A stretch of 64,000 bases of DNA, taken from positions 38,855,644-38,919,643 of the forward strand of contig NC_060251.1 of the NCBI RefSeq assembly GCF_921293095.1, given 5' to 3'. This DNA comes from Ischnura elegans (Eukaryota; Arthropoda; Insecta; Odonata; Coenagrionidae). The position numbers and the translations under genes are program-made. Below are positions 10,792 through 21,469 of this stretch, in pieces (within the stretch, counting starts at the first letter, position 1; each line of letters starts with the position of its first letter). The notes beneath the pieces were generated by a model. It was given only the letters and a program-made list of their open reading frames with translations. It was not told the DNA's origin and made no database searches.

Positions 10792-11362
10792 GGTACCCGA
10801 CCGTTTTCCCGAATCGTTTTTTCCGACGACCTTTTTCCCGAAAGAATTTTTTCCCGAAACCCTTTTCTCCGAAACATTTTTTACCGAACACCTTATTTAC
10901 CGATTGTATAAGATTCCATTGACTAGGAGGATATCGAGGAGGAACAGCGCGTCGTCTGCCAACAGCTTTTACACCAATAACGTATGTTTCTTGAAAATAT
11001 TTCATAATTGGCTCAAGTCTGGGAATATTTTTATCCGCGTACTTTCTTAGAAGCTCGAAAGTTGTTTCAACGTCTTCAACTGGAACAAACGCTAAAGCTG
11101 CCATCATATGAACTGTCGTTTTGAGGGTTCTATCTGTTGGGTCATTGTGAGGGACTTGGAGTCCCACTTGTTGAATTTTACGATAAATAGCTTGTTTTCT
11201 ATACAATCGGGAAATAAGGTGTTCGGTAAAAAATGTTTCGGATAAAAGGGTTTCGGGAAAAAAGCTTTCGGGAAAAATGTTATCCGGGAAAAATGGATTT
11301 GGAAAAAAAAATTCCGGAAAAAGGTCGTCGGAAAAAACGATTCGGGAAAAAGGTAGGGAATC
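10792..11362. mobile_element. MULE-like foldback element, 571 bp, 8-bp TSD
   Basis: An exact 8-bp duplication, cattttgc, flanks the element at 10784-10791 and 11363-11370. The TIRs (about 10792-10912 and 11205-11362) consist of repeated short units of the form TTTCGGGAAAAA or its complement, spaced about 13-15 bp apart. Long TIRs made of short subrepeats are a Foldback-like trait, and 8-9 bp TSDs fit Mutator-like elements. The centre encodes a transposase fragment (separate entry). Confidence 0.75.
10905..11204 (-). pseudogene. MULE transposase C-terminal fragment inside the foldback element
   Basis: Within a 259-codon minus-strand frame, the central 95 residues read QQVGLQVPHND, MMAALAFVPVEDVETTFELL, then IMKYFQETYVIG and PPSQWNLIQSV. 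This resembles the region after the catalytic core of MULE-domain transposases, which typically has an ALAFVP-x-x-DV motif, a YFE-x-T-Y-IG motif and a WN motif. The DDE catalytic residues are absent. The frame stays open through both TIRs, adding Phe/Pro-rich and Lys/Phe/Gly-rich repeats that are translated subrepeats, not real domains. It is either a deletion derivative of an autonomous element or a captured transposase piece. Confidence 0.6.
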
Positions 11363-11566
11363 CATTTTGCAACATGACTAAATGATATTCTGCCGGCAAA
11401 ATCCGTCATTATAGCAAAATATGTAAAAAATAGCATATATCGTTGTTTTTGTGATTTACTCGTTTTATACTCTTAAAAAATTCTTTCGTTTGGTTTTAGG
11501 GGCTTTATTTTGTGACGGATCGAAGATTGGATTTCGAAAAAAGTTGTTTCATGACCGCCCCTTGCG

Positions 11567-11827
11567 CAGTGGCGGATACAGAAATAACTCAAGGGGGGGG
11601 CGCAACATATCTTGAGTTGTCTTTACTTATATCGTAATAAAAGATGATCAAGTCACAGGCAAAGTATATGAAAATTTATTTAAAGTGATTATAAACATGT
11701 AAAAGACAATGAACCATCTTATGATATAAAAAAGTTACAATTGTGGTTTTGCAATGTTCGGCAATATAGGCGGACCCGCAAGGGGGGGGCGCGCGCCCCC
11801 TGCGCCCCCCATCTGTATCCGCCACTG
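11567..11827. mobile_element. hAT-type MITE, 261 bp
   Basis: The perfect 15-bp TIR CAGTGGCGGATACAG is at both ends. An exact 8-bp TSD, cccttgcg, lies at 11559-11566 and 11828-11835. Runs of 8-10 G or C sit just inside the ends, as in the hAT MITEs at 25.7 and 52.4 kb. Confidence 0.9.
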
Positions 11828-11835
11828 CCCTTGCG

Positions 11836-13024
11836 GCCACTCTGCTGAGTTCAAGGAATTTCTATGTCTGGGAAGTCATGGAACGTCTCAATAATCTCCT
11901 TCGATTTTTGAACTTCCTATTCCGAACGGCCATTCATATGGTGCTCCATAAAATTGAAAAAATAATTCATATTCTGATTGTGATCTCTTGTAAATGGAAT
12001 ATTTAACTGATCCAATCAATTTTTCATCGCTCGCGTAGCATAATATTCGGAAAAAATATGTATGGTTAAAAAGTTAGGAAAATCGCGGGAATTAAAAAGT
12101 TTAGAAAAGTCACAGAATGTCAGCCTAATGGCTGCCCTGTGAGTACCTGCAGCCTTATTTCATCATGCGTTATCCTTTCAGCATTTGATTGTGCAAACAC
12201 GTCTTAAGTTATACTCTCCACGTGCAACTCTTCCTCATGGCTTCTTTTTTTGTGGTTTATCAACTGGTGATTGCAATCGTAATATACGCGTGCGACTTTT
12301 GCGATATTATGTGTCGATTTGAGTGTCAGCTGACACTGTAATGCCTGTGCATGTTACTTCATTAAGCATGTCAGCCATGTGTTTTCTTCCCACCTGCAAT
12401 CGCTCGTGTTTGACCTTAGCTCAAACCTTTGCGGACTCCTTATTTTAATCATTCATACCTGAAAAAAGACATCAGATAGCATTTTTGTAGCCTTGAATTC
12501 AATAACAGCGCTATGACTCACGTTCAGAGATATCATGTGCTACATGTGCATGTCACCGTTCGGTAATTGCTGTAAATACCTTAATAATTAAGGAAACGAT
12601 TCACTTTTGTAATGCCACGAAGATTGTTTGTTTTTCGGAAAAATTCCTTTGTATATTTATTATGCAACATGAGGAAGCATGTTCTCATCATGTAATTGTG
12701 ATATAGTGGTGTATTATGGAAAAGTGTGGTCAATTAGAAGAATTGTCTGCAACGTTTTAAAAAAGTCACAGCATCTCAGCTGAAAGCCTGCCTTTGTAAG
12801 CAAGACTTGCACTGTTGGTACTTATGGACTTTATCATCAGTTAAACCTTCGTGTGTTCGCAGTGACTAAATAATTATGCTGTAAATTTGAGTCTTTTGAT
12901 TGGATTGTCGCATCGGGCGACGTTGTTGTGGAACTTTGAATGCTGATGCTTTTGCGTTTCTTTCAGTTTCGAGCTTTCGAGATCGATTCAGAGTTCATCT
13001 TAAGTGAATCTGGCGGATAAGAAT
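11836..13024. other. Unassigned interval
   Basis: No open frame over 60 codons, TIR or tRNA-like head was identified. Confidence 0.45.
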
Positions 13025-13390
13025 GTTACAATAGAGGATGCTCAAGTCGTCATCGTAACGTGCTGTCGCTCACCTCGCATTTAAGTGGGTTTACAGCAGT
13101 CGCAAGTCGCGTCGCTTGTGGACAAATTGATCCGAGTTTCACCGGGAAATAAGGTATAATTAGGGGTATAAACCCGAAATTTACATTCATGGTGATGTTA
13201 TTTATCAAATTCATAAGTCTTCAATGCTACTCGTCGATATGAAAAACATTATTCTGCAGAATATTGGGAAAAGTGGATCGCATTGCACTTATAACCGAAC
13301 TGCGGACAATTTTGAAAGCCGATTACAATGCGACCAAAGAGGTAACATAAATCTGCGTTCTATGGAGTGAATTTAAAAATTGAAATTGAG
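13025..13390 (+). repeat. Dispersed repeat, copy 1 (empty-site version)
   Basis: It matches 15865-16511 in the same orientation, sharing GGACAAATTGATCCGAGTTT, TAAGGTATAATTAGGGGTAT and AAAAGTGGATCGC. This copy lacks the 283-bp insertion found in copy 2 and so shows the pre-insertion sequence. The class is unknown. Confidence 0.65.
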
Positions 13391-13425
13391 GCTCCTCTTT
13401 GCAGTCTTGCTTGCTTGCGTACCTA

Positions 13426-13843
13426 AGCCTGAATAACGCGATCGTTTTTTTTCCGTCCCTCCGATATAGCTTTTCAGTGACCAAATAAATGATCGCTTAA
13501 CCTATCATTGTCTGAATCACACGTTCATTCACACCGTCCCTTTTTAATCGCTTATTCCGTCGCTTTCTATATTTACAACTACCATACAATTTAAATCCAA
13601 GCATGTCATCTCAATAGCTGTTAGCGGTCGTGCGTTCTGATTGGCTGAAGGACGGTGCCAGCGATGGTTTCAGCGACGGAAAAGGGACGTGCCGAGTGAT
13701 GGAAAAAGGGATGGGATTCCCACCCCTCGAGCCATCGCGGAAAATGGTCGCGGAAATCGGTCATTTTTTCCGACATCGCTGGAGCGATCGCTGGCGCTGT
13801 CCCTCCGAAAAAATGGAAAAAAAATGATCGTGTGATTCAGGCT
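13426..13843. mobile_element. MITE with long TIR AGCCTGAATMAC, 418 bp
   Basis: The left end AGCCTGAATAACGCGATCG and the right end's complement AGCCTGAATCACACGATCA match, and both continue into T8 and a TTCGGAGGGAC-type segment. The flanks are cta (13423-13425) and tta (13844-13846), compatible with a decayed 3-bp PIF/Harbinger-type TSD. The two overlapping plus frames at 13630-13835 are within it and not genes. Confidence 0.65.
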
Positions 13844-13846
13844 TTA

Positions 13847-14689
13847 GATAGCAAGCTTTCTTAATATGCCTTGATACAATAGCTGCAGCGTAGTTAATTT
13901 GTAATTTTTCTACAGATATTGGTGGCTAAGTTCTAACAACGCGTATCTCAAATTTTTTGGCGGTTTGAGGGAGGCATCTGAAACAAAGTGTAATAACATT
14001 AAAAAAATAAAATTCAAGCTAAAAACTTTGTTTGCAAATGAATGTTCCTTTTTCAGTTTTCTGAATTTTTGGTTTTTAATTTCAGTGTGCGATTAAAAAA
14101 ATAAATGTTTTTTTTCCTCTCCTGGAAAGTTGCTATTTTTTAGATTCGTGTTGTCAGAGCTGATCCATTGATATGGGAAACCAATGTTGATTTGAATTGC
14201 TATTTTTTTCCATTTTCACTATCTCAATTCATATCAATTTCCTCGTAGAATCGTTTTATTGATACATGCAGAATGGGTGGGTGTTTGTTCGTCTTTTTAA
14301 CGAATTATCAGGTTTTTTATCAGATCAATTTTGAAGTGAAATGATTCAGTAGCAGGTAACGTTGGAGGAGGAAGAAGGGGAAGCTCGTCAATTTTAAGAA
14401 TGTGCTGAAGTTAATGATTCAGCAACTTGAAACCTAGCGTCATCCATGAATGACGCCAGGGATTTCACCAAAATATTGCCTCTTTTTATAAAACGATTCC
14501 GCCATGCTAAATTTGTTATCCGGAGGAACTAAACCTCTCCAATACAACTTGTATTTGTACTTTTTCTGTAGGTAATTTTCCCCCAAAAACTCCAACCAAC
14601 ATCGATGTTGTGCGTTGTTTTGCAGTGGAATCTCCTTAGAAATTAGGGAGTATGTTATGTAGATCGTCCGTCATGAATGGAATAAGTTG
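13847..14689. other. Unassigned AT-rich interval
   Basis: Homopolymer-rich sequence with no supported feature. Confidence 0.45.
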
Positions 14690-14925
14690 TTAAATTCCTG
14701 CGTAGGTTTCCGCGGCGATGATCATGGTGCGTATGGGTTTCCGGGCGCTCCAGCCGCGTTCGTCGGTTTTGGGTGACGACGGTTTCGAGAGCCATCCTGC
14801 TCCCGTCTTCAGGTCGAAGTGGAGAAGCTTAATTTTCCGCCGAGTTATATAGGCAGGCCCCTGGGCGCTGATTGGCCAGGACCCTCTTCCATGTCTTATC
14901 GATCGGGTAGCCATTCTTCAGCTTA
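14690..14925 (-). mobile_element. Penelope-like element end, second family, with hammerhead-like core
   Basis: On the minus strand the order is CCAATCAGCGCC (about 14876-14865), TATATAAC (about 14852), then a core at 14812-14782. The core is CTGAAGA, one unpaired C, GGGAGC, a 6-nt loop, GCTCTC, and GAAAC. The 6-bp stem differs completely in sequence from the GATG/CATC stem of the 18.6 kb copy but pairs equally well. A 74-codon minus frame spans it and is likely incidental. The PLE assignment rests on the shared layout with the other copies. Confidence 0.5.
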
Positions 14926-15864
14926 GTTCTTCCAAGTGTTTTACCGAATCATTTACCAGCTTTACAAGTAACTATCACTGGTTGATGATAAATTTTTCAC
15001 AGGAAAAGTAAAAATTAACACCAAAAATTGCATATTTGTGATTAGATTTTAATGATAGAACATTGTTGTGCTTTGAAATGGCCCAGTGGTTTGCAAGCCA
15101 ATAATTTGAATTTTTAATTACTTTTTGAACCAATAATTTTAAAAAAATCAATCAAAAATCAAATTTTTATTTTAATCATTCCCCTGGGCGCGCGGAATCA
15201 GTTGTTATCTGATGAAAGTATAAATTCGATGATTCGATCGTTTGTCGATATTTCAAAAATTTACTTGAATCTCTGTGAAAGTTAAAGAGAAAGATCTATA
15301 AATCTTAAGCCCTGAAACTGGGTCGTGAACTAGACGTAATTGTGGTTTTAGTATGAGCTTTAAGCTATCCATTATTATGTTCATAACGGATTGCTTCAAA
15401 ATAACTAAAGATTTAATTTCTGGCAAGATGCACTTATCGCCGGATATTGTTCGTACTACCAACTTAGGGGTAAAGTTATTCATCAGAAACTTGAAATGAA
15501 TAAATAGCCTTTAATTGTTAAGGAAAAAATAAAATCGAGTCGCTTTAATTTAGAGTACACATTTTTCACGCAAGGTTTTACGGTGATGCACCAGTTCAGC
15601 TAGGGCGTGAGATACAGAAATCTGGTGGAATCTGGAGAGATAATGTTAAGCGGAAGAAGGAGACTTGTCTCCCAGTCATACACACACCCGGTAGTCAAAT
15701 GAACAAGGCCTGCCTCTACCCTCGCTTTAATGATCACGCAAGGATGACCACTCTAGTCCTCGTCCATGCAGGTTATCCGAACGGCATTTGACGGCTCACA
15801 GGAGACAGCACGCTTAAAAGCCGAGCCACCTTTTACATTGTGTGATGGAAAGAGTCCACGCTGA
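14926..15864. other. Unassigned AT-rich interval
   Basis: A 76-codon minus frame at 15253-15483 has no recognisable motif. Nothing else is supported. Confidence 0.4.
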
Positions 15865-16511
15865 TGAACGTGTATATTACGAAAAAGGATCCTCAACGCT
15901 GCCTCTAAATGTGTTGTCACCCACCACGCGTTTAAATGGCTTTGCAAAAGTCGCCACACGCGTCGCTGACGGACAAATTGATCCGAGTTTCACGGATAAA
16001 TAAGGTATAATTAGGGGTATAAGGGGCGCAGCTAGGAATTAAGGGTAGGCGCAACTGATACTGGGGAGTCTGAGTGTGTGGAATACCCGCCAGGGTAAAC
16101 GGGAGGTGCGGGGGCCCTCCCCCAGAAAATTTTTCACATACTTGGTTCAAAATGGTGAGTTTTACGTCTTTCTGAGGGATATTTTATTAATCCTCACGCT
16201 ATTTTACAAGTAATATTAATCCAATTAAGTGAAAAGGATTAGACTTAAAAATTGTCAGAGCTCTGGGGAGCTCTGGTTTATCTCCCAAAACCCCCCCTCG
16301 TCGAGGGGTATTAATCAAAATTTATGCTCATGATGATGTAATCAAACGAATTCATAACTTTTCAATGCTATTCCTCGCAATGACAAACATTATAATTCAA
16401 AGTATTGGAAAAAAGTGGATCGCTTTGAACTCATCACCGTGCTTTTGACATTTTTGAGAACCAGTTAAAATGCCACCGAGGTGGCGACAGAAATCAGCCT
16501 TTTATGGGATG
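15865..16511 (+). repeat. Dispersed repeat, copy 2, interrupted
   Basis: It is homologous to 13025-13390. Homology breaks after aggggtat at 16013-16020 and resumes with the same octamer at 16304-16311. Confidence 0.65.
16021..16303. mobile_element. Insertion of 283 bp with 8-bp TSD, hAT-like
   Basis: The TSD aggggtat is exact at 16013-16020 and 16304-16311, and the paralogous copy at 13 kb shows the empty site. The left end contains GGCGCAGCTAGGAATT, similar to hAT MITE termini. The right end (CCCCCCCTCGTCG) is poorly conserved, so TIRs are not clear. Confidence 0.65.
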
Positions 16512-17259
16512 GAATTTGGCCTCCTGTATTAAATCCCCTTGCTGACGAGACTCATATTTCGGAAATCCAAGCCAATGTTTGTCACCGCCGGCATCGATAT
16601 GTTTGATCGAAACGGTTCGTGTCCTATTGCTCCGAGGCATAAGGTGCCGTTTGCTCGTGGAGCGCTGTGGATTGCCTTGACAGTCCATTCGCTGAGGCGG
16701 AATACGATTCCCGCACAAGGTCTTTGGCAACTTCTCTGCCTCGCCGGACGAAGGTGCTCATATTTTTTTGCTATTTTTTCCCGTGACTCTGTTAATAGTG
16801 CTCCGAAACTCTTTGGAGATTTTAATGATCGGTGAATGAGATGACCGGTTCTGGCGTAGAGTGTTTAATTATCTGCCACCATTGGTTATATTCCGAGTGT
16901 TGTTAGTAGCGTGCAACCTTCAGACGAATGATCTTTATTATTGTAATAATCTAGAGAGGTTCGATGAGATTTTTTCACATCATTAGCAACAAGGGCAATT
17001 TTTTTCTACCTCCGATTGGCCATAAATCTAAGACAAAGTAAACTATTAAAATTATTTCTTTGCTAAAACTTAATCTCACTTGTGGTTACTCTTTTACATA
17101 CTTACTAATCACCTCGACGGGTGAGACATCGGTCGTTCCTACGAACAAGTTCACGTTTCCATAGAAGCTCGCCGCCAATGACGCGTTCTCGAAGTTTTAA
17201 CGCTTTCTCGAAGTATATCGTTAGTTTGAGAACCCTGCCCAGCTGCGAAAATGCTAAAG
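16512..17259. other. Unassigned interval
   Basis: Overlapping frames of 78 and 98 codons on opposite strands (16494-16835) show no known motif. Confidence 0.35.
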
Positions 17260-17435
17260 GCACATGGTGGAAGGTCGGGATTGATATAATTTTTGTTTTA
17301 TTTCCCAGCGAAAAATTGCAGTTAAGTTTTCTCGGGTTTCCCACCGGGTCAGGCCTTCTATATCTTCTTCCGACGTTTCGATGAACAACTCGTCATGAGG
17401 GATCCAGAAGTCCGATGCCATTTCCTTAACAGTCA
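17260..17435 (-). mobile_element. Penelope-like element end
   Basis: The minus strand shows GGCATCGGAC, a decayed core CTCATGA (17399-17393), then GAAACGTCGG and CCCGGTGGGAAACCCGAGAA. This matches the plus-strand copy at 18613-18735. The core has a mutated G and a deletion in the stem-loop and is presumably inactive. Confidence 0.6.
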
Positions 17436-18318
17436 CACTTTCTCCACGCCGAGTGCGCGTATACGCGAGTTTTACCAGTGAGTCAATAACTCACCCCAAC
17501 GAGCCAGTTGACAAAAGTAATTTAAAAAATGGCACGTGTATCGTTGTCAGTATAAAATGTTGTTTGTGTGGAATAAGAAACTAAAATCTAATGAATTTGG
17601 AACAGGAAATACAACGTTGTTGGGTGTTGAATCTCAAGTTATTGTTCCTTTTTTGTTATTATTATTATTTTAAAGGTCCTTTTAATTTTATTTTTTTATA
17701 ATATTTGAGTAGTGAGTCGTGCGGTCCAGAACGCACTGAGAAAACAATGTTTAAGCTTTCATGAAGTACAACTGATTACTTAGAGTACAAGAGTAGAGAC
17801 ATATGAAAGACTCATAGAAGAGAATAAATTAGGCAGTATTATTTGTTTTGTGTCTGAGAAAAATGTGTTTAAAAGTGCCATCAGCCTGGACGATTAAACT
17901 ATTGCGGGGTTTGGAGGAGAAGAAGTTGGTATAAAAGAAAACTTTTTTTTTTCATTGATGGTTTGCAGAGAAGCGAGATGTGAAGAAATGCTTTACGCAA
18001 CGCAACGTATTTGGTAACTGTTGTGAGCAGTTATGTACCTGATATTCAGCTGTTGCCGGTAATCGGCTTTCGGTATATTATGTAATTTGCCGTTAATGAG
18101 TTACATGGCTACTTTTGTATTATTGTGTAGGGTGAGTAATTGCTCTTCTTGTTCTGTGATATTTGAAATTTGGGTTTTCTTGATAATTCCAGATTGGTGT
18201 TAGTAGTGTATTTTGTGTTTTTTGTTGGGAATCTTCAAAGGCTTTTGCGGTGTCGCGTAGGAATTGTGGTATTGCTTTAATGTGAAGGTTTTCATGGATA
18301 TATTTGTTGCGGACGTAC
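17436..18318. other. Unassigned AT-rich interval
   Basis: No supported feature. Confidence 0.4.
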
Positions 18319-18613
18319 CCTCCAAGCCTCGGGGTGTATATACAAAAATCCGTGGGTGGAGCGGTATTAGCATCTCCTGATTGGCTGCCAGTCCCTTCGA
18401 ATTTTTAGGAGGTGGTCCCATGTATTTCGGATATGAAAGAATCCACTCATATTCGAAAAAACATCAACACGGCAATCAGAGACTGTGACTATAGCGTAAT
18501 ACAATATGGGACCACCTCTTTAAAATGCAAAGGGACAGGCAGCCAATCAGGTGACGCTGATACCGCTCTCACCCACGGATTTTTATGTATATAGGTACCC
18601 CGAGGCTTGGAGG
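18319..18613. repeat. Inverted repeat of PLE pLTR-like sequence, arms about 103-108 bp
   Basis: Left arm 18319-18421 and right arm 18506-18613 share CCTCCAAGCCTCGGGG, TATATA, ATCCGTGGGTG and CCAATCAG (read on the right arm, plus strand). The 84-bp spacer encodes KESTHIRKN followed by a RDCDY motif on plus, the PLE ORF end. The element thus has its non-coding end on both sides of the ORF terminus in inverted orientation. Confidence 0.7.
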
Positions 18614-18735
18614 ACTTGGCATCGGATTCCCGGATCCCTGATGACGATGGGCGAGTTGTTCATCGAAACGTCGGAAGGAGTTATGGAGGACCTGACCCGA
18701 TGCGAAATCCGAGAAAACTTTACTGTAACAATGAT
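18432..18735 (+). mobile_element. Penelope-like element: ORF end, promoter-like box and hammerhead-like core
   Basis: After the ORF terminus (18432-18500) come CCAATCAG at 18543-18550, TATATAGG near 18588, and a core at 18638-18669: CTGATGA, one unpaired C, GATG, an 11-nt loop, CATC, GAAAC. It ends in CGATGCGAAATCCGAGAAAA near 18715, the terminus shared with the other copies. PLE terminal repeats are known to carry hammerhead motifs. Here the core consensus is intact apart from an extra nucleotide before stem II, so self-cleavage is uncertain. Confidence 0.6.
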
Positions 18736-19863
18736 AATATTATGATTGATTGTTCTTGGACTTTAAGAACATAATGGGATATTATTATAAGATACAATGG
18801 AGCGAATAAGAGACACGTATCATAAATTTGAAAGGGAAAACAGAGGTTGTTTCAAAAAGAATATACGTACGGTAACTATAGAAGCTATACACTTTCGAGG
18901 GTTTGTACGTAGCGAAAAAAATCTTCGGCTACTTAGAAATTTTACTGAGTCATCTGGCGAATAAAAGTTTCCAATCGCCTGCTTTAATTGTAGGGGAAAT
19001 TTACGTGTCATTCATCAGTAGATGAACAGTAAAAAATGGAATAAAACCGTAATATCGATCGAAGTGCTTCAACCTATGTTTTACCCTGTCACCTCCGAGT
19101 CAAGTATATTTAAGAAATATTAATGACAGACCCCTGAATAATAGAGGATTCGTCCAGCATGTCGTGGGACGATTTTCGGATTAAAACTTTACTGCAGGTC
19201 GGGATTGCTCGGCAGTAAGTTGAAAATGTCCCACTGAAATTGCTGCTGGAGCGGTAGGTTTGCACCAGCAATTCCGGAAGTTAGCATATCTCTTTTTCTG
19301 TTCGAATAGCCCCGCGCAATCGAAATTGTTTCACAGTAAACAGCTGCATATACCGTTATCCTAGTCTGAAGGTTCGTTCTATTTGTAACTTTACTCTAGA
19401 TTCTGGAATTGATACAGGTGAATGGGGCTTCCGCACTTCGATGTATCACATTTCATAATCGAAAGTGCTAAGTTACGAAGTCGCCATACCATTTCATTAA
19501 ATAACTGTGAGTATGGCTTGCATTCCAGTGATTATTGACTTCGAAATTGGCCTTGTTATTTTTTCACGTTTCATTTCGATGGTACCGGTTTTATTAAGGC
19601 CACCATTGTCAATCAAAGGTTTATTATGTGGGCCATTATAGGACGGGTTGAAGGACCATGGAGGTATATTCCTGATTTCAACGAAAGTTTTTCACGTGCC
19701 ATTTAGTAGCCGGCCTTGGTTTTGATAGATGTTGTCGTGTGGTTGTCTCATTTATCAGGGTATAAATACGCTTTTGTGACTCCTCCAATACGTATTGACG
19801 TACCTACGTGATAATTTGGGCGGTCAGTTACTTATTTTCCAAATTTTAAATCTCCATCCTTCA
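18736..19863. other. Unassigned interval
   Basis: No supported feature. Confidence 0.4.
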
Positions 19864-19989
19864 TATACAAGAATTGCCATGAGAAAAAATTCCCCTGGAC
19901 CGGGAATCGAACCACGTACCTTTGGCTTTCCGGGACACTGAAGAGACCACTACACGCTATCCAGGTTCTTTAATTCTCATGGCAATTAT
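19864..19989 (-). mobile_element. tRNA-like SINE with inverted ends
   Basis: The minus strand has box A-like ATAGCGTGTAGTGG and box B GGTTCGATTCCC, with a following CCAGGGGAATTTTTTC. Both ends carry AATTGCCATGAGAA in inverted orientation (about 19872-19885 and 19973-19986). The same body appears in the hairpin at 20125-20313. Confidence 0.6.
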
Positions 19990-20124
19990 ACCGAGGCTCG
20001 TGGTGCTAGGTGTTTGGCCCTCGCGGTCCATCAAGGATGGCAACGCGAGGGAGAAAAGACTTCCAAGAAGTCACAACCGGTTGAGAGCCTCAAACCTGCG
20101 CTAAAGCCGCGCAAGGCGGTATGT

Positions 20125-20313
20125 GTAATATTTCTAAACCTGCCGCGTGAACGGCGGTGAAATATACAAGATTTGCCATGAGAAAAAATTCCCCTGGACC
20201 GGGAATCGAACCACTGGAAGTCCGTGGTTCGATTCCCGGTTCAGGGGAATTTTTTCTCATGGCAATTCTTGTATATTTCACCGCCGTTCACGCGGTAGGT
20301 TTAGAAATATTAC
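20125..20313. repeat. Foldback hairpin of two tRNA-like SINE ends, 90-bp arms, 9-bp loop
   Basis: Left arm 20125-20214 and right arm 20224-20313 are reverse complements with about three mismatches. Each contains half of the tRNA-like box B region (GGTTCGATTCCCGG), then CCATGAGAAAAAATTCCCC, and an outer flank through the GCCGCGTGAACGGCGG segment. Predicted proteins on either strand here reflect the symmetry. Confidence 0.8.
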
Positions 20314-21110
20314 TCCATCCTTCATTTTTATCGGCGGTTTAAACAAGCGGCTAAAAGGCTTACTTTATGCAAAATTATGCGTTTAGTTGTGGACCAAAAT
20401 ATAATGTATTTCCATACCGAGTATACATTGTTACTTTTTGTCTTATAAAATTATTTCCAGCCGATTATCACCAGTGTGAAGAAAACTTGACGGAGCACTA
20501 CGTTAGATAATAATAATATTAATTCTACTTAGTCATAAATTGCAATAAATAAAGCATTACAGTAGAATATACGTATCCCTTATGTATACCTGAATAAGGG
20601 TTACCATCGTATCTTAAATCTGCGCCTGGTGCTGATTTATAAACATTTTTTTAAAAAAATAGAACAAAAACAATTTTGATAGTGAGTTATATGTGTGCTG
20701 TTCAAGATCAGAGTAGAGAAAATAAAATTCAAGTATAATGAAAATAACAATACAAATACAAAATAAACCATGAATTTGAAGAAAAATTGTGTATTTTTTA
20801 GAAAAACTTGTAGAAATGATACCTATCAACAATAAAAATACAAAATAAATAGCACATTAAAATTATCAAGATTATACAACAGCTTTTAACAATTTTTCAA
20901 TATTCAATTTTTCAATATTTTCACTCTCTTTGGAAATAAGCTAGAATTTCGGGGATTAAGCAAGAATTTATCGAGTACCTCATTTGAAACATATTTATCT
21001 GCTTAATTTCCTAGAGAAAATTTTTGTCTTTAGGTTTCCATGGTTTCACATCAATGAGTATTATGACATATGCTGCGTTTCGCCGAATTTTATGTCATAA
21101 TTCCGTCAAT
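20314..21110. other. Unassigned AT-rich interval
   Basis: Very AT-rich. A 72-codon hydrophobic minus frame (20614-20832) is probably incidental. Confidence 0.4.
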
Positions 21111-21317
21111 TGCCGGCCTCTGTGGCAGTGGGGTAAAGTCCTCGCCTGCCAAACCGTAGGTCGTGGGTTCGAATCCCGCCTGGGTAGGTGGCCCCTATCC
21201 AGGGCATGGATGTTTATGTTGTACTATGTTAATGTTGGAAACCCTCGTCGTAAAAGGCCGTTGTGTGCTGTTCACGGGGAAGTTGACAATAAATAAATGA
21301 ATAAATAAATAAATAAT
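21111..21317 (+). mobile_element. tRNA-derived SINE with (AAAT)n tail
   Basis: The tRNA-like head begins GCCGGCCTCTGTGGCAGTGG and has box B GGTTCGAATCCCGCC at about 21167. A roughly 100-bp body follows, with the tail AATAAATAAATGAATAAATA. The head is related to that at 29746-29820. It lacks a normal anticodon arm and CCA-proximal pairing, so it is not a functional tRNA gene. Confidence 0.75.
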
Positions 21318-21469
21318 TAGCGGCACCTTCACCTTACCCTCAAATTACTCACCTTCCATGCGGTGCTCTGTTTGTTCCCTTACCCTCATCTTCTGTCGTA
21401 AGCCGTCCATGGCTCCATTTCTAATTCTTTGGCTTCTACACATACCTTGTGATGCTTTCACCCCTCTTC

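Noticed and set aside
10586-11365. A 259-aa host protein with Phe/Pro-rich repeats
   Set aside because: The repeats are translated TIR subrepeats of a transposon with an 8-bp TSD.
21111-21188. tRNA gene
   Set aside because: The same reasons apply, and a SINE body with an AAAT tail follows. The 29.75 kb relative has a different body.
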